Positions 51,119 through 60,566 of a stretch of 64,000 nucleotides of DNA are shown piece after piece; the first letter of the stretch is position 1, and each line of letters opens with the position of its first letter. The DNA is from Loktanella sp. S4079 (GTDB taxonomy: Bacteria > Pseudomonadota > Alphaproteobacteria > Rhodobacterales > Rhodobacteraceae), in NCBI RefSeq assembly GCF_000967725.1, contig NZ_JXYE01000006.1, positions 62,001-126,000 of the forward strand. Reading direction: 5' to 3'. Below the pieces are notes generated by a model that had not been told where the DNA came from, did not search any database, and saw nothing but the letters and a program-made list of their open reading frames with translations. The position numbers were made by a program, and so were the translations under genes.

Positions 51119-52065
51119 CACCTCCCCCCTTTGTTTCTGTTATCATCGCAGCACATGATGCAGCGTTTTTTGTGCAAAAGGCCATTGATAGTGCTTTGGC
51201 GCAATCAGGCGCACATATCGAAGTTATCGTGGTGGATGATGCTTCGACTGACGACACGCGCAGCGTCATCCATAGTCTTGCGGCCCAGAATGACGCGATT
51301 GTTCCAATATCCAGCCCCACCAATTTGGGGCCGGGGGGTGCACGCAATTTAGCGTTGGCCCGCGCCAAGGGCGATTGGATTGCGGTGTTGGATTCCGATG
51401 ACAGCTTTGCCCCGGATCGGTTGGCAAATATGGTGCATGCGGCCAAGCGGGCTGATGCCGATATCGTCATTGATGATTTCGTGTCGATGCGGCCCGACGG
51501 TGAAATTCTGGAAGAGCCAAGCCTATCGGATCGGCGTAGTGCGGGCGCGATTACTTTGGCCGACTGGGTTGGCCTGAATGTTATGGAGCGCGGCGAACTG
51601 AGCTTTGGCTATGCCAAGCCGCTTATCTCGCGCGAGTTTCTGGTTAAATCTGGTGTCACCTATAATGCAGCTCTGCGGAACGGAGAGGATTTTCATTTGG
51701 TGCTGGCATCCCTGATCGCAGGGGCAAAACTGCATTTTACGGCCATGCCGGGGTATCATTACACGCGCCGCGCTGGATCGGTTTCGGCACGTGCGCGCCA
51801 TGATCATTTGCGAGCCCTTTTGGATGCGGATGATGTGGCAGGCCGTCAGCTTGATGCGAATGCGCAAGCGGTGGCACTTCGGTTCTTGGCGCGGCGACGC
51901 AAGAATATCGAACGCTTGATGACCACAGAAAGCATCATGGGCGATCTCAAGGCGAAGCGCTTTGGCGGCGCTGTCGCGCAGCTGTTGCGTCATCCTGCAA
52001 CGACAGGACGTCTGATTGGTCATCTGGCGGAGGCAGTAGGTAAACGGATTGGGGCGAACCAGTGA
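51115..52065 (+). CDS. Glycosyltransferase family 2, ExoO/ExoW-like (paralogue of 37879 gene)
   Basis: 316 residues: VSVIIAAHDAAFFVQKAIDSALAQ, EVIVVDDASTDDTR, NLGPGGARNLALARAKGDWIAVLDSDDSF, then GELSFGYAKPLISREF, NGEDFHLVLASLIAGA and YTRRAGSVSAR. Order and spacing of all these blocks are the same as in the 37879 product. It is coupled by ATGA to the sulfotransferase and by GTGA to the next transferase. Confidence 0.88.
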   Translation: MTPPPFVSVIIAAHDAAFFVQKAIDSALAQSGAHIEVIVVDDASTDDTRSVIHSLAAQNDAIVPISSPTNLGPGGARNLALARAKGDWIAVLDSDDSFAPDRLANMVHAAKRADADIVIDDFVSMRPDGEILEEPSLSDRRSAGAITLADWVGLNVMERGELSFGYAKPLISREFLVKSGVTYNAALRNGEDFHLVLASLIAGAKLHFTAMPGYHYTRRAGSVSARARHDHLRALLDADDVAGRQLDANAQAVALRFLARRRKNIERLMTTESIMGDLKAKRFGGAVAQLLRHPATTGRLIGHLAEAVGKRIGANQ

Positions 52066-53300
52066 GCAGCGCAAATCGTAAACCAAACCATGTCATTCTG
52101 GTCGGGCGCCGGTTGGATGGGATGCAGACTGGCAGCAGCCAGTATCTTAAGACTTATCTCAAGATTTGTCGCGAGGCCGGGCTGTCGACCCAACTGATTT
52201 TTGCGCCGCGCAGGTCCTTTGGTAATCTTCCCTTTGCGCGCATTCATCCAGAGTTTGTCGAATTGGTCGATGGTGTCGATTGGGCTGTTACGGTTCAGGT
52301 CGCGGGGCGCTATGTTTCGACGTCACCGGCCGTTTGGGGGCGATTTTTGATCCGCAGCATGAAAGAGGTCGCGCGCCGTTTGACGGGCCGAAAACATGCG
52401 CCGTACCCCAGTATGCTTGGTGCCGAGCTATCCCCCGCCGAGGCGCGCCAGGTCGTCGATCGGGCGAGGACGTATGCGCCTGACGTTGTAACCGCAGAAT
52501 ACAGTAGCTTTGCGCCGATGCTCTCTGCGTTTCCACAAGCAAAGCGGATCGTGTTTCTACATGATCTATTTTCGCTTCGTGCCGAAAGTTTTCGGTCGCG
52601 GGGGATGGACCCGGATCATGTGGTTGTTTCGCTAGATCAAGAGGCAGCGCGATGCGATGCAGCGGATCTGCTGATCCATGCGAGCCGCGTCGAAGAAGAG
52701 AGGTTGCGCGTGGTCATGCCGGACCACCAACACATATGGATGCGTCCGGCAGTCTCTGCGAATTTTCCAGCCTCGACCCAACGCACAACGCCGCACGCGG
52801 TGTTTATGGGGTCACAACACGCGGGCAATCACCGTGCCTTGGCTTTCCTACGCGAAGAGGTCTGGCCGAAACTGCGTGAAAAACTGCCTGAGGCAAAGTT
52901 ACATGTTGTCGGGTCGATTGCGTCAACTGTTGACTCCGCAGAGGCGGCAGAAGAGGGGTTGTCATTGATTGGGCGGGTTGAGGATCTTTCCAGCATTGCC
53001 AGCCCCGATGCGATTGGTGTCGCGCCAATGCAATTTGGCAGTGGCATTCCGATCAAGGTCGTCGATTATCTGGCCATAGGTTTGCCGGTGATCGTGACCT
53101 CTGGCGCGATTGATCCTTTTGGTGACGCGTTGGATGGTTTGGTCGCGATTGCCCAATCCGACGATCATTTCACGCAAATTGTGGCAGAGCTTTTGACTGA
53201 CGCTGAAAGGCGCGAAACGATGGTTGATGCCGCGCGCCAAGTAACCGACCGATTGGATAACGGATTGCTACGGGACGCGCTGTCACAGGCGCACCAGTAG
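52062..53300 (+). CDS. Glycosyltransferase family 4
   Basis: 412 residues from a GTG overlapping the upstream stop. N-terminal acceptor half with HVILVGRRLDGMQTGSSQYLKTYLKICREAGL; the C-terminal GT-B donor half has AVFMGSQHAGNHRALAFLREEVWPKL, KLHVVGSIASTV, LIGRVEDLSSI and the GT4 motif GSGIPIKVVDYLAIGLPVIVT. Last gene of the plus-strand run; an 840-base non-coding region follows. Confidence 0.87.
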   Translation: MSSANRKPNHVILVGRRLDGMQTGSSQYLKTYLKICREAGLSTQLIFAPRRSFGNLPFARIHPEFVELVDGVDWAVTVQVAGRYVSTSPAVWGRFLIRSMKEVARRLTGRKHAPYPSMLGAELSPAEARQVVDRARTYAPDVVTAEYSSFAPMLSAFPQAKRIVFLHDLFSLRAESFRSRGMDPDHVVVSLDQEAARCDAADLLIHASRVEEERLRVVMPDHQHIWMRPAVSANFPASTQRTTPHAVFMGSQHAGNHRALAFLREEVWPKLREKLPEAKLHVVGSIASTVDSAEAAEEGLSLIGRVEDLSSIASPDAIGVAPMQFGSGIPIKVVDYLAIGLPVIVTSGAIDPFGDALDGLVAIAQSDDHFTQIVAELLTDAERRETMVDAARQVTDRLDNGLLRDALSQAHQ

Positions 53301-53346
53301 CCGTCCGAATCCCCCACATATTCAGAATCATCTGCGTGATGAGCAG

Positions 53347-53375
53347 GCGAAATTTTACGTTTACGTAAGTTTCGC
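53347..53375. repeat. Imperfect inverted repeat with central TTACGTAA
   Basis: GCGAAA (53347-53352) and TTTCGC (53370-53375) flank a core that includes the palindrome TTACGTAA (53361-53368). It could be a rho-independent-like hairpin for the preceding operon or an operator. Confidence 0.4.
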
Positions 53376-53408
53376 GCCCAATTTTCACGCGGCGATATGT
53401 GGCTAAAC

Positions 53409-53424
53409 TGTGACAAAAGTCACA
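53409..53424. promoter_or_regulatory. CRP/FNR-family binding-site palindrome
   Basis: TGTGA-N6-TCACA, a perfect match to the CRP consensus half-sites, extended by one C/G pair on each side. It is about 720 bases upstream of the G8 gene start. Confidence 0.5.
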
Positions 53425-54141
53425 GAAAGGACACAATTTAGGGGCGGATACACCTTCTATGCCATAGTTGGTCTAGGTGGACAGTGGGGGCTCGGCTACA
53501 CCGTTTCCATATGTGGGTCGATTCGTCGTTATGGTCGGTTTTGTTCTTAATTGAGCTCTTTTGACCCGTTTTTGATGGTGGAATTTCACGCAAACAAGAT
53601 CGTGATGCTTAAATTTTACGTTGGGTCAAAACTCAGATGAGCAATAATCAGCCGAAATACGCCAGATTATCATCACAAATCCGCTCACAACTGCCGCGTG
53701 CAGCGAAACATGCCAATTTCCCCATGTCTGGAGGCTATCACATTAGTAAAAGCGCGGCCTCGTAATTTGGGGCCGGTAAATTTGGTGCTGACGATGGTTG
53801 GTTACCGATACGAATTTCTTGCGGGTTGCAAAGAAGGATCATGTGAAGAGAAACAGCGCAGAGCGCCAAGACTGTGGATAAATTCGATGACACAATTTGG
53901 ATTAGCTAATGCCTAATTTTGACACATTTACCGCCCCATTTCACGTACTCTTGTGTGGCTATACAACCTATAGGCGAGCTACTCCGCCTACACACACTCA
54001 CGACTAAATCTACCGTCTTTCTGCTCAGAGAGGCTCCGACCACCGGGAACCGCTCTTAATATTACTTTGACTGCCCCGAGCGCGAAAGACGGACAATCGA
54101 AACTTTGGCTCCTCCACCGGAGCCCAATCGGGAAGATTGAA

Positions 54142-57100
54142 ATGGAAATGAACGACACAGACGGCGCTATGATGGCGCACGGCATGACTGACGCTTTGTT
54201 TGACGTAAATGATGCGACCCATGTTGCAGTTTCGTCCGGTGCGTGGACTGATCCTAGCACATGGAAAGGCGGGCGTATTCCAACCGAAGACGCCAAGGTA
54301 CACATCCCCATGGGCATCGAAGTGGAGTATGACTCGACTTCGGATGTCCGGTTAGAGGTTGTACGCGTCGACGGAGCGCTCGATTTCGCAACAAACCAAG
54401 ACACCTATATGTTGGTTGAATCGCTGTACACGGGAACAATGTCACGTTTGACAATTGGTACAGCCGACAACCCTGTTGATGCTGACGTTAAGGCACAGAT
54501 GATTTTTGCTGATGGCGAAATTGATCTGGCGCTGGACCCAGAGCAGGTTGGTCACGGTTTGGTTGCCGAAGGCAAAGTAGAAATCCACGGCCACGAGAAA
54601 AGCCCATATACCGCGCTTGACGGTAACGCGATGGCGGGCAGCAGCACGCTTACTCTTGATGGTGGCACCGAAGGCTGGGCCGTTGGTGACACGATTGTCG
54701 TCATGGGGACCGAACTGGGCAAGTTTCAAGATGAATACCGGACGATTACCTCAATCAGCGAAACCGGCAACGGTGTTGTCGTAAAACTGGACAGCCCGCT
54801 TGACTATAACCACACCTCGCCCGAAGGGCATGATCTGGACATCTATGTGGGCAACTCAACCCGCAATGTGTTCCTGACATCAGAAAACCCAGAAGGTGTA
54901 CGCGGTCATGTCATGATGATGCACACGCCAGATGTATCGGTGCAATTTGCCGAATTCAGCGAATTGGGTCGCACCGATAAATCGCGCTTGCTGAATGATA
55001 CTGACAACGTTGCATCGCGTTATCCGCTGCACCTGCATGAGACAGGCACAAGCGCTGATAGCGAAATGGCCGTGCTATACGGTAACTCTGTTCATGGATC
55101 ACCCGGATGGGGCATTGTACAACACTCAAGCAATGCGGCGATTGATTTCAACTTTGTCCACGACATTGATGGGGCAGGTATCGTGTCAGAAGACGGCGAT
55201 GAATTGGGCCAGTGGATCGGTAACTTTGTCACGGGCGTTCCGGGCACAGGTAGCAAATTCTCGATCCAGCGGGATGAGCATGACGCGGATTTTGGTCACA
55301 GCGGTGTGGCCTATGAAAACCAAGCCCGTCAAATCATTCAGCAAGACAACATTGCCGCAAATGCCAATACTGGTTGGATGTTCCGCGCTGCTGAAACCAG
55401 TGTCGACAATCCAGATCGCGATGCGTTGCAGTTTGACCCAGCCCCGCTGAAGGACGTGATCAACAACGAAGAACCGGCCATCGTCGGTTTCCACGACAAC
55501 CAAGCTATCGCCGTAAATACCGTGTTGGACACGGGGCACCGTCAGGATATGGCGACAACAACTGACCTGCGTAGCGACATGGATGGCATGATTGCGTGGG
55601 AAGTAAACCGTGTCTTTGACATCTTTAGCTACACTGGCGAATACGTGATCAGTAACGGTCTGTTCATTGGTGCAGATGGCGCGGGCCGCGCTGTGAAGAT
55701 GCCGCAAAAGCATGAAAGCACCTCGATCGTAAATTCACACTTTGAGAACTTTAACACCGCGATTTCGGACACAGGTCTGAACCACGACGGCGTTTACATG
55801 GGGCTCACCTTTAAGAATGTGAACAACAAGATCGAGGCGTATCTCTATGGTGATGAACGCCTGCAAAACGCGTCAGAGATTAACCTGATGGATCGTCCCA
55901 AGCTGACGATTGACAGCTCTTCTGATCTGACGATGGGCAAGGGTGACGGCAAGATTTACATCTCTGGCACAATCGTCGATAGCGCGGGCACATTGCAATT
56001 GGGCTCAAACCGTTGGACGACGACAACCCACTCTGACTACGATGGGATCGACACGACAACCAATGACATGGGCCAGCCAGAGCCAGAAGAGCTGCTCGCG
56101 CATCACGGTGCCATGCGTGACGGTGACGGTTGGATTATGCCGATCACATTGTGGATCACAGATCGTGTGACAGGCGAACACCATGCCTATCGGATCGACA
56201 TCAATGTCACCGGATACAGCGACGCATTTATGGAGCAGTTCGAAATCTCTGAATTCTCGCTGCCATCGAATGAAATTGTCGTGCTGGACAGTTATGCGAT
56301 GACCCATTCGGGCGATGGTGGATCGGGCCAGCCTGACACACCAGTTGATGAACCAGATGTCCCAGTGGACGAGCCGGACGTGCCAGTCGATGAACCAGAC
56401 GTCCCGGTGGATGAGCCGGACGTGCCTGTAGATGAACCTGATGTTCCGGTTGAAGAGCCTGACGTCCCAGTGGACGAACCTGATACCGGTTCGGGCGACA
56501 CGCCTGATACACCGACACCGCCGACATCGGGCGGTGGTGACAGCAATGTCGGCGATCTGGTGAACTGGGCCCTGTCGATTGGTACATCTGGTGCGGACAT
56601 CCCTTCGGTAGAGCTTTCCGATGACTTTACGATTGCGGCATGGGTCAAGCTGGCCGAAGGCAAAAACATTAGCGTCGCTGACGCGATTGTCGGTAGCAAC
56701 GACTTTGATGTGAACTTTAAGAATGGGCATCTAACGGTGAGCCATGGGAACACCGATATCGCTGTTTCCAAAGTAGCCGCACAAGATGGCGTTTGGGCAC
56801 ATTACGCGGTTGTTCGTGAAGGCGGCACAGTCCGGATTTACCAAGACGGCGACGTCGTCGGGGAATCCAAAGAGGATTGGACCGATACGGTGTTCATCGA
56901 CAAATTGGGTGATGGCCAACTCATGTCACGCGGGCTTGTCGGTGATCTGGACGAAGTGCGTATCTGGGATGGCGCACATAGCGAAGAACAGGTGAATGAT
57001 GTTCTGGCTGGTGTGTTGCCTGTTGGCAGCGACAAAGATCCCGTTGCCGTTTACGACTTTGAAGATCAACAGGATCTGGGCAATGGCACCGAAATTGTCG

Positions 57101-57942
57101 AATCCGAGATCAAAGCCGCGAATGATACAACGACGCCGCCAGATACGACGCCTGACTCTGTCATGGAGCTTGGCCGGGTCGAGTCAAAGCAGCTGAGCAG
57201 CTCTGACTGGATCAAGGTCAAATTCTCGCAAGAGATTCCAGACGCCGTGGTTGTCATGGGACCTGTTTCGAACAACGGCGGACAAGAAAGCTTTGCCCGC
57301 GTGCGTAACGTCACCGACGAAGGTTTCGAATATCAGATCGAAGAATGGGATTACCTCGACGGCAAACATACCACTGAGGAAATCAGTTGGATGGCGATGT
57401 CCGAAGGCACGCATACTTTGGCTGATGGGCGCACTGTTTCTGCAACGCGGGTTCAAACCGACAATGCAGGTGAGGCACTCGTAGAGCTGGCCGGGTCAGA
57501 TGTTGTTCTGGCGCAAGTGGGTTCTGACGCCAATGCCGAGGCAGTGGTTGTTCGGACGGACATCCAAGATGACGGCACGATTGCGCTGGAACTGCAACGT
57601 CAAGAGGACAGCCGCGGTGGTTTTGACGCCGAAACCGTCTATGTCATCCGCATGGACGAAGGCCAGTCTGACCACTTTGAGTTCTCGAGTGGCGTTCAGG
57701 ACAAGTTGGATCACAACCTTGGTACGATCGACTTTGACGCCGACTACGATGACGTCGCCTTCTTGGGGTCAATTTCGACAGTAAATGGCGGTGATACCGT
57801 TGCGCTACGTCTTGATGATCTCGACGGTGGTTCGGCTTCGGTCTTCTTGCAGGAAGAAAAGTCTTTGAACGACGAGGTAGAACACCTGTTTGAAAGCGTC
57901 AGCTGGATTGCAGGCGAGGTCGGTGTTTACGATCTAACCTAA
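54142..57942 (+). CDS. Large G8-domain/beta-helix/LamG surface protein
   Basis: 1266 residues from the ATG at 54142 (GGGAAG upstream); a TTG at 54067 is the alternative. No signal peptide is visible. G8 domain at about 18-110 (SSGAWTDPSTWKGGRIPTED to VDGALDF); right-handed parallel beta-helix from about 200 to 600 (HVMMMHTPDVSVQFAEF, RYPLHLHETGT, NSVHGSPGWGIVQH), as in CEMIP/TMEM2-type proteins. Seven PVDEPDV repeats (about 734-782) form a linker. A LamG/concanavalin-like domain follows (about 805-960, FTIAAWVKLAEG, LVGDLDEVRIWD) and a C-terminal beta-rich domain (1010-1266). Likely a secreted or surface polysaccharide-binding or -cleaving protein; secretion route unknown. Confidence 0.83.
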   Translation: MEMNDTDGAMMAHGMTDALFDVNDATHVAVSSGAWTDPSTWKGGRIPTEDAKVHIPMGIEVEYDSTSDVRLEVVRVDGALDFATNQDTYMLVESLYTGTMSRLTIGTADNPVDADVKAQMIFADGEIDLALDPEQVGHGLVAEGKVEIHGHEKSPYTALDGNAMAGSSTLTLDGGTEGWAVGDTIVVMGTELGKFQDEYRTITSISETGNGVVVKLDSPLDYNHTSPEGHDLDIYVGNSTRNVFLTSENPEGVRGHVMMMHTPDVSVQFAEFSELGRTDKSRLLNDTDNVASRYPLHLHETGTSADSEMAVLYGNSVHGSPGWGIVQHSSNAAIDFNFVHDIDGAGIVSEDGDELGQWIGNFVTGVPGTGSKFSIQRDEHDADFGHSGVAYENQARQIIQQDNIAANANTGWMFRAAETSVDNPDRDALQFDPAPLKDVINNEEPAIVGFHDNQAIAVNTVLDTGHRQDMATTTDLRSDMDGMIAWEVNRVFDIFSYTGEYVISNGLFIGADGAGRAVKMPQKHESTSIVNSHFENFNTAISDTGLNHDGVYMGLTFKNVNNKIEAYLYGDERLQNASEINLMDRPKLTIDSSSDLTMGKGDGKIYISGTIVDSAGTLQLGSNRWTTTTHSDYDGIDTTTNDMGQPEPEELLAHHGAMRDGDGWIMPITLWITDRVTGEHHAYRIDINVTGYSDAFMEQFEISEFSLPSNEIVVLDSYAMTHSGDGGSGQPDTPVDEPDVPVDEPDVPVDEPDVPVDEPDVPVDEPDVPVEEPDVPVDEPDTGSGDTPDTPTPPTSGGGDSNVGDLVNWALSIGTSGADIPSVELSDDFTIAAWVKLAEGKNISVADAIVGSNDFDVNFKNGHLTVSHGNTDIAVSKVAAQDGVWAHYAVVREGGTVRIYQDGDVVGESKEDWTDTVFIDKLGDGQLMSRGLVGDLDEVRIWDGAHSEEQVNDVLAGVLPVGSDKDPVAVYDFEDQQDLGNGTEIVESEIKAANDTTTPPDTTPDSVMELGRVESKQLSSSDWIKVKFSQEIPDAVVVMGPVSNNGGQESFARVRNVTDEGFEYQIEEWDYLDGKHTTEEISWMAMSEGTHTLADGRTVSATRVQTDNAGEALVELAGSDVVLAQVGSDANAEAVVVRTDIQDDGTIALELQRQEDSRGGFDAETVYVIRMDEGQSDHFEFSSGVQDKLDHNLGTIDFDADYDDVAFLGSISTVNGGDTVALRLDDLDGGSASVFLQEEKSLNDEVEHLFESVSWIAGEVGVYDLT
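56341..56487 (+). repeat. Seven 21-bp tandem repeats encoding PVDEPDV
   Basis: Seven consecutive 7-residue units (the sixth is PVEEPDV, the last PVDEPDT). At DNA level alternate units are more alike, giving a 42-bp higher-order period. It forms an acidic, proline-rich hinge between the beta-helix and LamG parts. Confidence 0.9.
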
Positions 57943-57964
57943 CGATAAACACGTAAGTTCATCG

Positions 57965-58001
57965 AAGGCCCGGGCCACATCATCAGTGGTTCGGGCCTTT
58001 T
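57965..58001 (+). terminator. Rho-independent terminator after the G8 gene
   Basis: AAGGCCCGGGCCAC (57965-57978) pairs with GTGGTTCGGGCCTTTT (57986-58001) with minor mismatch, a 7-base loop and a T-run; a strong intrinsic terminator. Confidence 0.85.
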
Positions 58002-58035
58002 GCGTCGGCGCTCATGCAAACTTGGGTTACCCGTA

Positions 58036-58683
58036 TCAACCGGCTGGAAGGTTTTCCCAGCGGTCGTAGTCAAAGACGATCAGCAGAAGTTTCTTGCACA
58101 TTTGGTACATTTTTTCTTCGAATGGCGTGCCCGCCATGTGTGATAGGGTGATCAGGCTGGCGACGGTATATTCGTTTTGCAATAGCAGCATCGGCATCGC
58201 CAATTCCGGTGGAGGAGATGATCCAAATTGCTGTTTGATTTTATGGACCCGCGCGGCGACCTCTACTTTGTGTTTTTCCTCGAGTGCTGCCAGTTCTTTG
58301 GAAGATGACATCGCAAAGCGCAGTTTCCAGTTTGACTGCGAATTCAATTCCGGGTTCGTTAATCCGCGCAGGAAGGCTTCGACGCATTCTTCGTATGTCG
58401 CGTCAGGGCTTAAACTATCGTTCACGCGATCAAGTTCGGCGAGCGTTGCCTCGAGCCATTGGCGGAACAACTCGTAGAAAATCGCCTCCTTCTTGGGGAA
58501 ATACTGATAGAGCGAACCAATCGAGATGCCCGCATGATCCGCGATCATTCGTGTATTGACCTGATGCGATGGGTGTTCGTTCAGCAGGGTCTTGGTTGAT
58601 TGCAGAATTGTTTCAACGCGCAGACGCGCGCGATCCTGATGGGCTGTTTTGCGAGGTGCGAGACCGCTTTTTTCTTTTGGCAT
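58036..58683 (-). CDS. TetR family transcriptional regulator
   Basis: 215 residues. TetR HTH: RVETILQSTKTLLNEHPSHQVNTRMIADHAGISIGSLYQYFPKKEAIFYELF (shown as consecutive helices 1-4, residues about 22-73); a helical ligand domain follows. It is the last gene of the minus-strand siderophore operon, 70 bases after the siderophore-interacting protein, and may regulate it or an unlinked target. Confidence 0.88.
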   Translation of the reverse strand: MPKEKSGLAPRKTAHQDRARLRVETILQSTKTLLNEHPSHQVNTRMIADHAGISIGSLYQYFPKKEAIFYELFRQWLEATLAELDRVNDSLSPDATYEECVEAFLRGLTNPELNSQSNWKLRFAMSSSKELAALEEKHKVEVAARVHKIKQQFGSSPPPELAMPMLLLQNEYTVASLITLSHMAGTPFEEKMYQMCKKLLLIVFDYDRWENLPAG

Positions 58684-58753
58684 ACCGTTGCTGGGTCCTC
58701 ATCCTGACGCGATATCAATATACTTGGGCGGGCAATATAGCTAGCCAAAGGGG

Positions 58754-59782
58754 TCAGTGCCAGAAGGTGCCCAGATAGCTACGGCCCTTGGGTAGGTTGC
58801 GAGGTTTCAAAAGGGTGCGCAGTCTCTTGACGTGGTCCGCGTGTGCGGCAAACCACAGATAAGGCTGCTTTTCTTTTTCGAACCGCGCAAAGGTCTTATC
58901 GGAAAATGCACCGTCTTTGGGATGTAGCCAATGGACCGTAAGGCTGGGATGGGTGGGCAGCGGGTAATCCTGCGCCCCGCTATGGCTGAGCAGATAAACA
59001 TGCCCCTGTGCGTCTTTGGAAAGCGCTGTGATGATGCGTCCGATTGCAGGGTAGGCGGTTTCGTCACCGCATAGTAGTAGGTTGGTTTCGCCGATTACAC
59101 TGCCTCCTGCGGGTCCAAGAAGCGCAACCCGGTCCCCTGTTTGTGCGCTGGCAGACCAAGCAGTGACACGGCCACCAGGATGCTGAAAAATGTCGACATC
59201 GACAGTGCTATTTTCGGCGTGAAACGCCGCAACGGTGTAAACTGGACGATGCAATTCCTTGTCCCCTTTGGGCCAATTGAGCGCGCCGTTTTCCTTGAGC
59301 GTTGGCCATTGTGGTGACTGGTCGTCGGGATGCGGTAGGACAAAACGAAAATGGATCGCCCCGTCCGAGAAAAAATCAGTGCTGGGCACATTGAGGGTGA
59401 CCCGCACAAAATCCTGACAAAGCTGTTGCTTTGCGGTGACTTCAGCAAGATGCAGATTTGGGGGCTGGCTACCTATAGCTGGACCATCAGACCATCGCAG
59501 TTTTTGCGCGACCTGCGGCAAGAAATGCTCAAGGTGCTCGACCAGATTTTCGCGGATCAAAAACAATCCTTCGGCATCATTTCCTGTGACGGTTAGCTCT
59601 ACGCCGCCATCACGCGCAGCTATGCCGAATTTCCCAAAGGGTGACGCCACTGAGACTGCTGCATCGCTATTTTCCAAAATGGGCAGATCGTGTTCGTCGG
59701 CCTCGTGCACCATCAATTGCCGCATGGCCTGAAACGAAAGGCCCGCGATCGTCGTCGTGGCGTGATGTTTTCCGGTGGTCAT
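58754..59782 (-). CDS. Siderophore-interacting protein (ferric-siderophore reductase) with DUF2218
   Basis: 342 residues. Residues about 5-100 match DUF2218 (HATTTIAGLSFQAMRQLMVHEADEHDLPILE to EHLEHFL). The rest is the SIP FAD-binding/NAD(P)H reductase: HLAEVTAKQQLCQDFVRVTLNVP, flavin-binding RPVYTVAAF, GGRVTAWSASAQTGDRVALLGPAGG, LLLCGDETAYPAIGRI and LWFAAHADHVKRLR. It reduces ferric siderophores in the cytoplasm to release iron. It is 7 bases downstream of the ATPase gene. Confidence 0.9.
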   Translation of the reverse strand: MTTGKHHATTTIAGLSFQAMRQLMVHEADEHDLPILENSDAAVSVASPFGKFGIAARDGGVELTVTGNDAEGLFLIRENLVEHLEHFLPQVAQKLRWSDGPAIGSQPPNLHLAEVTAKQQLCQDFVRVTLNVPSTDFFSDGAIHFRFVLPHPDDQSPQWPTLKENGALNWPKGDKELHRPVYTVAAFHAENSTVDVDIFQHPGGRVTAWSASAQTGDRVALLGPAGGSVIGETNLLLCGDETAYPAIGRIITALSKDAQGHVYLLSHSGAQDYPLPTHPSLTVHWLHPKDGAFSDKTFARFEKEKQPYLWFAAHADHVKRLRTLLKPRNLPKGRSYLGTFWH

Positions 59783-59789
59783 TGCGGTC

Positions 59790-60563
59790 TCACTTCATGA
59801 TCATATGCGGCTGGCCCGTGTGCGGGTCGGCGATGATCGTGCAATCCAGGCCATAGATGTCGGCCATGTTTTCTTGGGTCACGACCTCGGTTGGCGTACC
59901 GCTACAAAAAACACGTTTATCCTTGAGCGCGACGATCTGGTCGGAATAGCGTGCGGCGAAATTGATATCGTGCAGCACCATGATCACCGTCAGCCCGTTT
60001 TCTTTTTGTAGATCGCGCACAAGCTGAAGGATATCGCGTTGGTGCGGCAAATCCAGATAGGTGGTCGGTTCGTCCAAGATCAGGATCTGCGGATTTTGGG
60101 CCAGCACCATTGCAATCCACGCCCGTTGCAGCTGACCACCGGACAGGTTTTGCAGCAGCTGTGTTGCCCGACCCTCTAGGTTCACCTGCTCCAATGCTTT
60201 TTGTACGTGTTGTTCATCGTCGCGCGACCATTGGCGCATGGGCGACTGGTGTGGGGTGCGCCCGCGTAGCACCAGATCAATCACCCGCATGCCTGCTGGC
60301 GCGGTGGTGTTTTGCGGCAAGAACGCAAGGCGCTGTGCAACCTCGCGTGTTTTCATTTTATGAATTGCGGTATCGCCCAAATTCACGGACCCCCGCGTTG
60401 GTTTTTGCAGCCGTCCCAAACATCGCAGCAAAGAGGATTTGCCGCAGGCATTGGGCCCGACAATGGTCGTGATTTCGCCCTCTGCGATATCAAGCGATAC
60501 GTCGTCCAGCACAGTGTTTTTGTCGTAGGACAGGCAAAGCGACTGACAAGATAAAGTGGTCAT
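59790..60563 (-). CDS. Iron-siderophore ABC transporter ATPase (FepC-like)
   Basis: 257 residues: Walker A VGPNACGKSSL, Q-loop LAFLPQNTTAPAG, signature NLSGGQLQRAWIAMV, Walker B ILILDEPTTYLD, switch His VLHDINFAARY. FepC/FhuC subfamily. Three bases after the permease stop, in a siderophore uptake operon. Confidence 0.92.
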   Translation of the reverse strand: MTTLSCQSLCLSYDKNTVLDDVSLDIAEGEITTIVGPNACGKSSLLRCLGRLQKPTRGSVNLGDTAIHKMKTREVAQRLAFLPQNTTAPAGMRVIDLVLRGRTPHQSPMRQWSRDDEQHVQKALEQVNLEGRATQLLQNLSGGQLQRAWIAMVLAQNPQILILDEPTTYLDLPHQRDILQLVRDLQKENGLTVIMVLHDINFAARYSDQIVALKDKRVFCSGTPTEVVTQENMADIYGLDCTIIADPHTGQPHMIMK

Positions 60564-60566
60564 GAA

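Larger units (their letters stand above)
53301..54141. other. Long non-coding region upstream of the G8 protein gene
   Basis: About 840 bases, more A+T-rich than its surroundings, with no convincing gene (a 72-codon frame at 53698 has no homology or ribosome-binding support). It holds a GCGAAA/TTTCGC inverted repeat (53347-53375), a CRP-type palindrome (53409-53424) and a TTGACA at 53919 that could be a -35 element. It is probably the control region of the large surface protein. Confidence 0.6.

Noticed and set aside
53698..53916. 72-codon frame in the long non-coding region
   Set aside because: No ribosome-binding site, domain or coding bias; treated as chance.
56341..56487. Tandem repeat considered as a CRISPR array
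   Set aside because: Units are contiguous, in frame and encode PVDEPDV; there are no spacers and no cas genes.
56005..56730. 241-codon frame on the minus strand with repeated residues
   Set aside because: It is the antisense of the PVDEPDV repeat and LamG region of the G8 protein.
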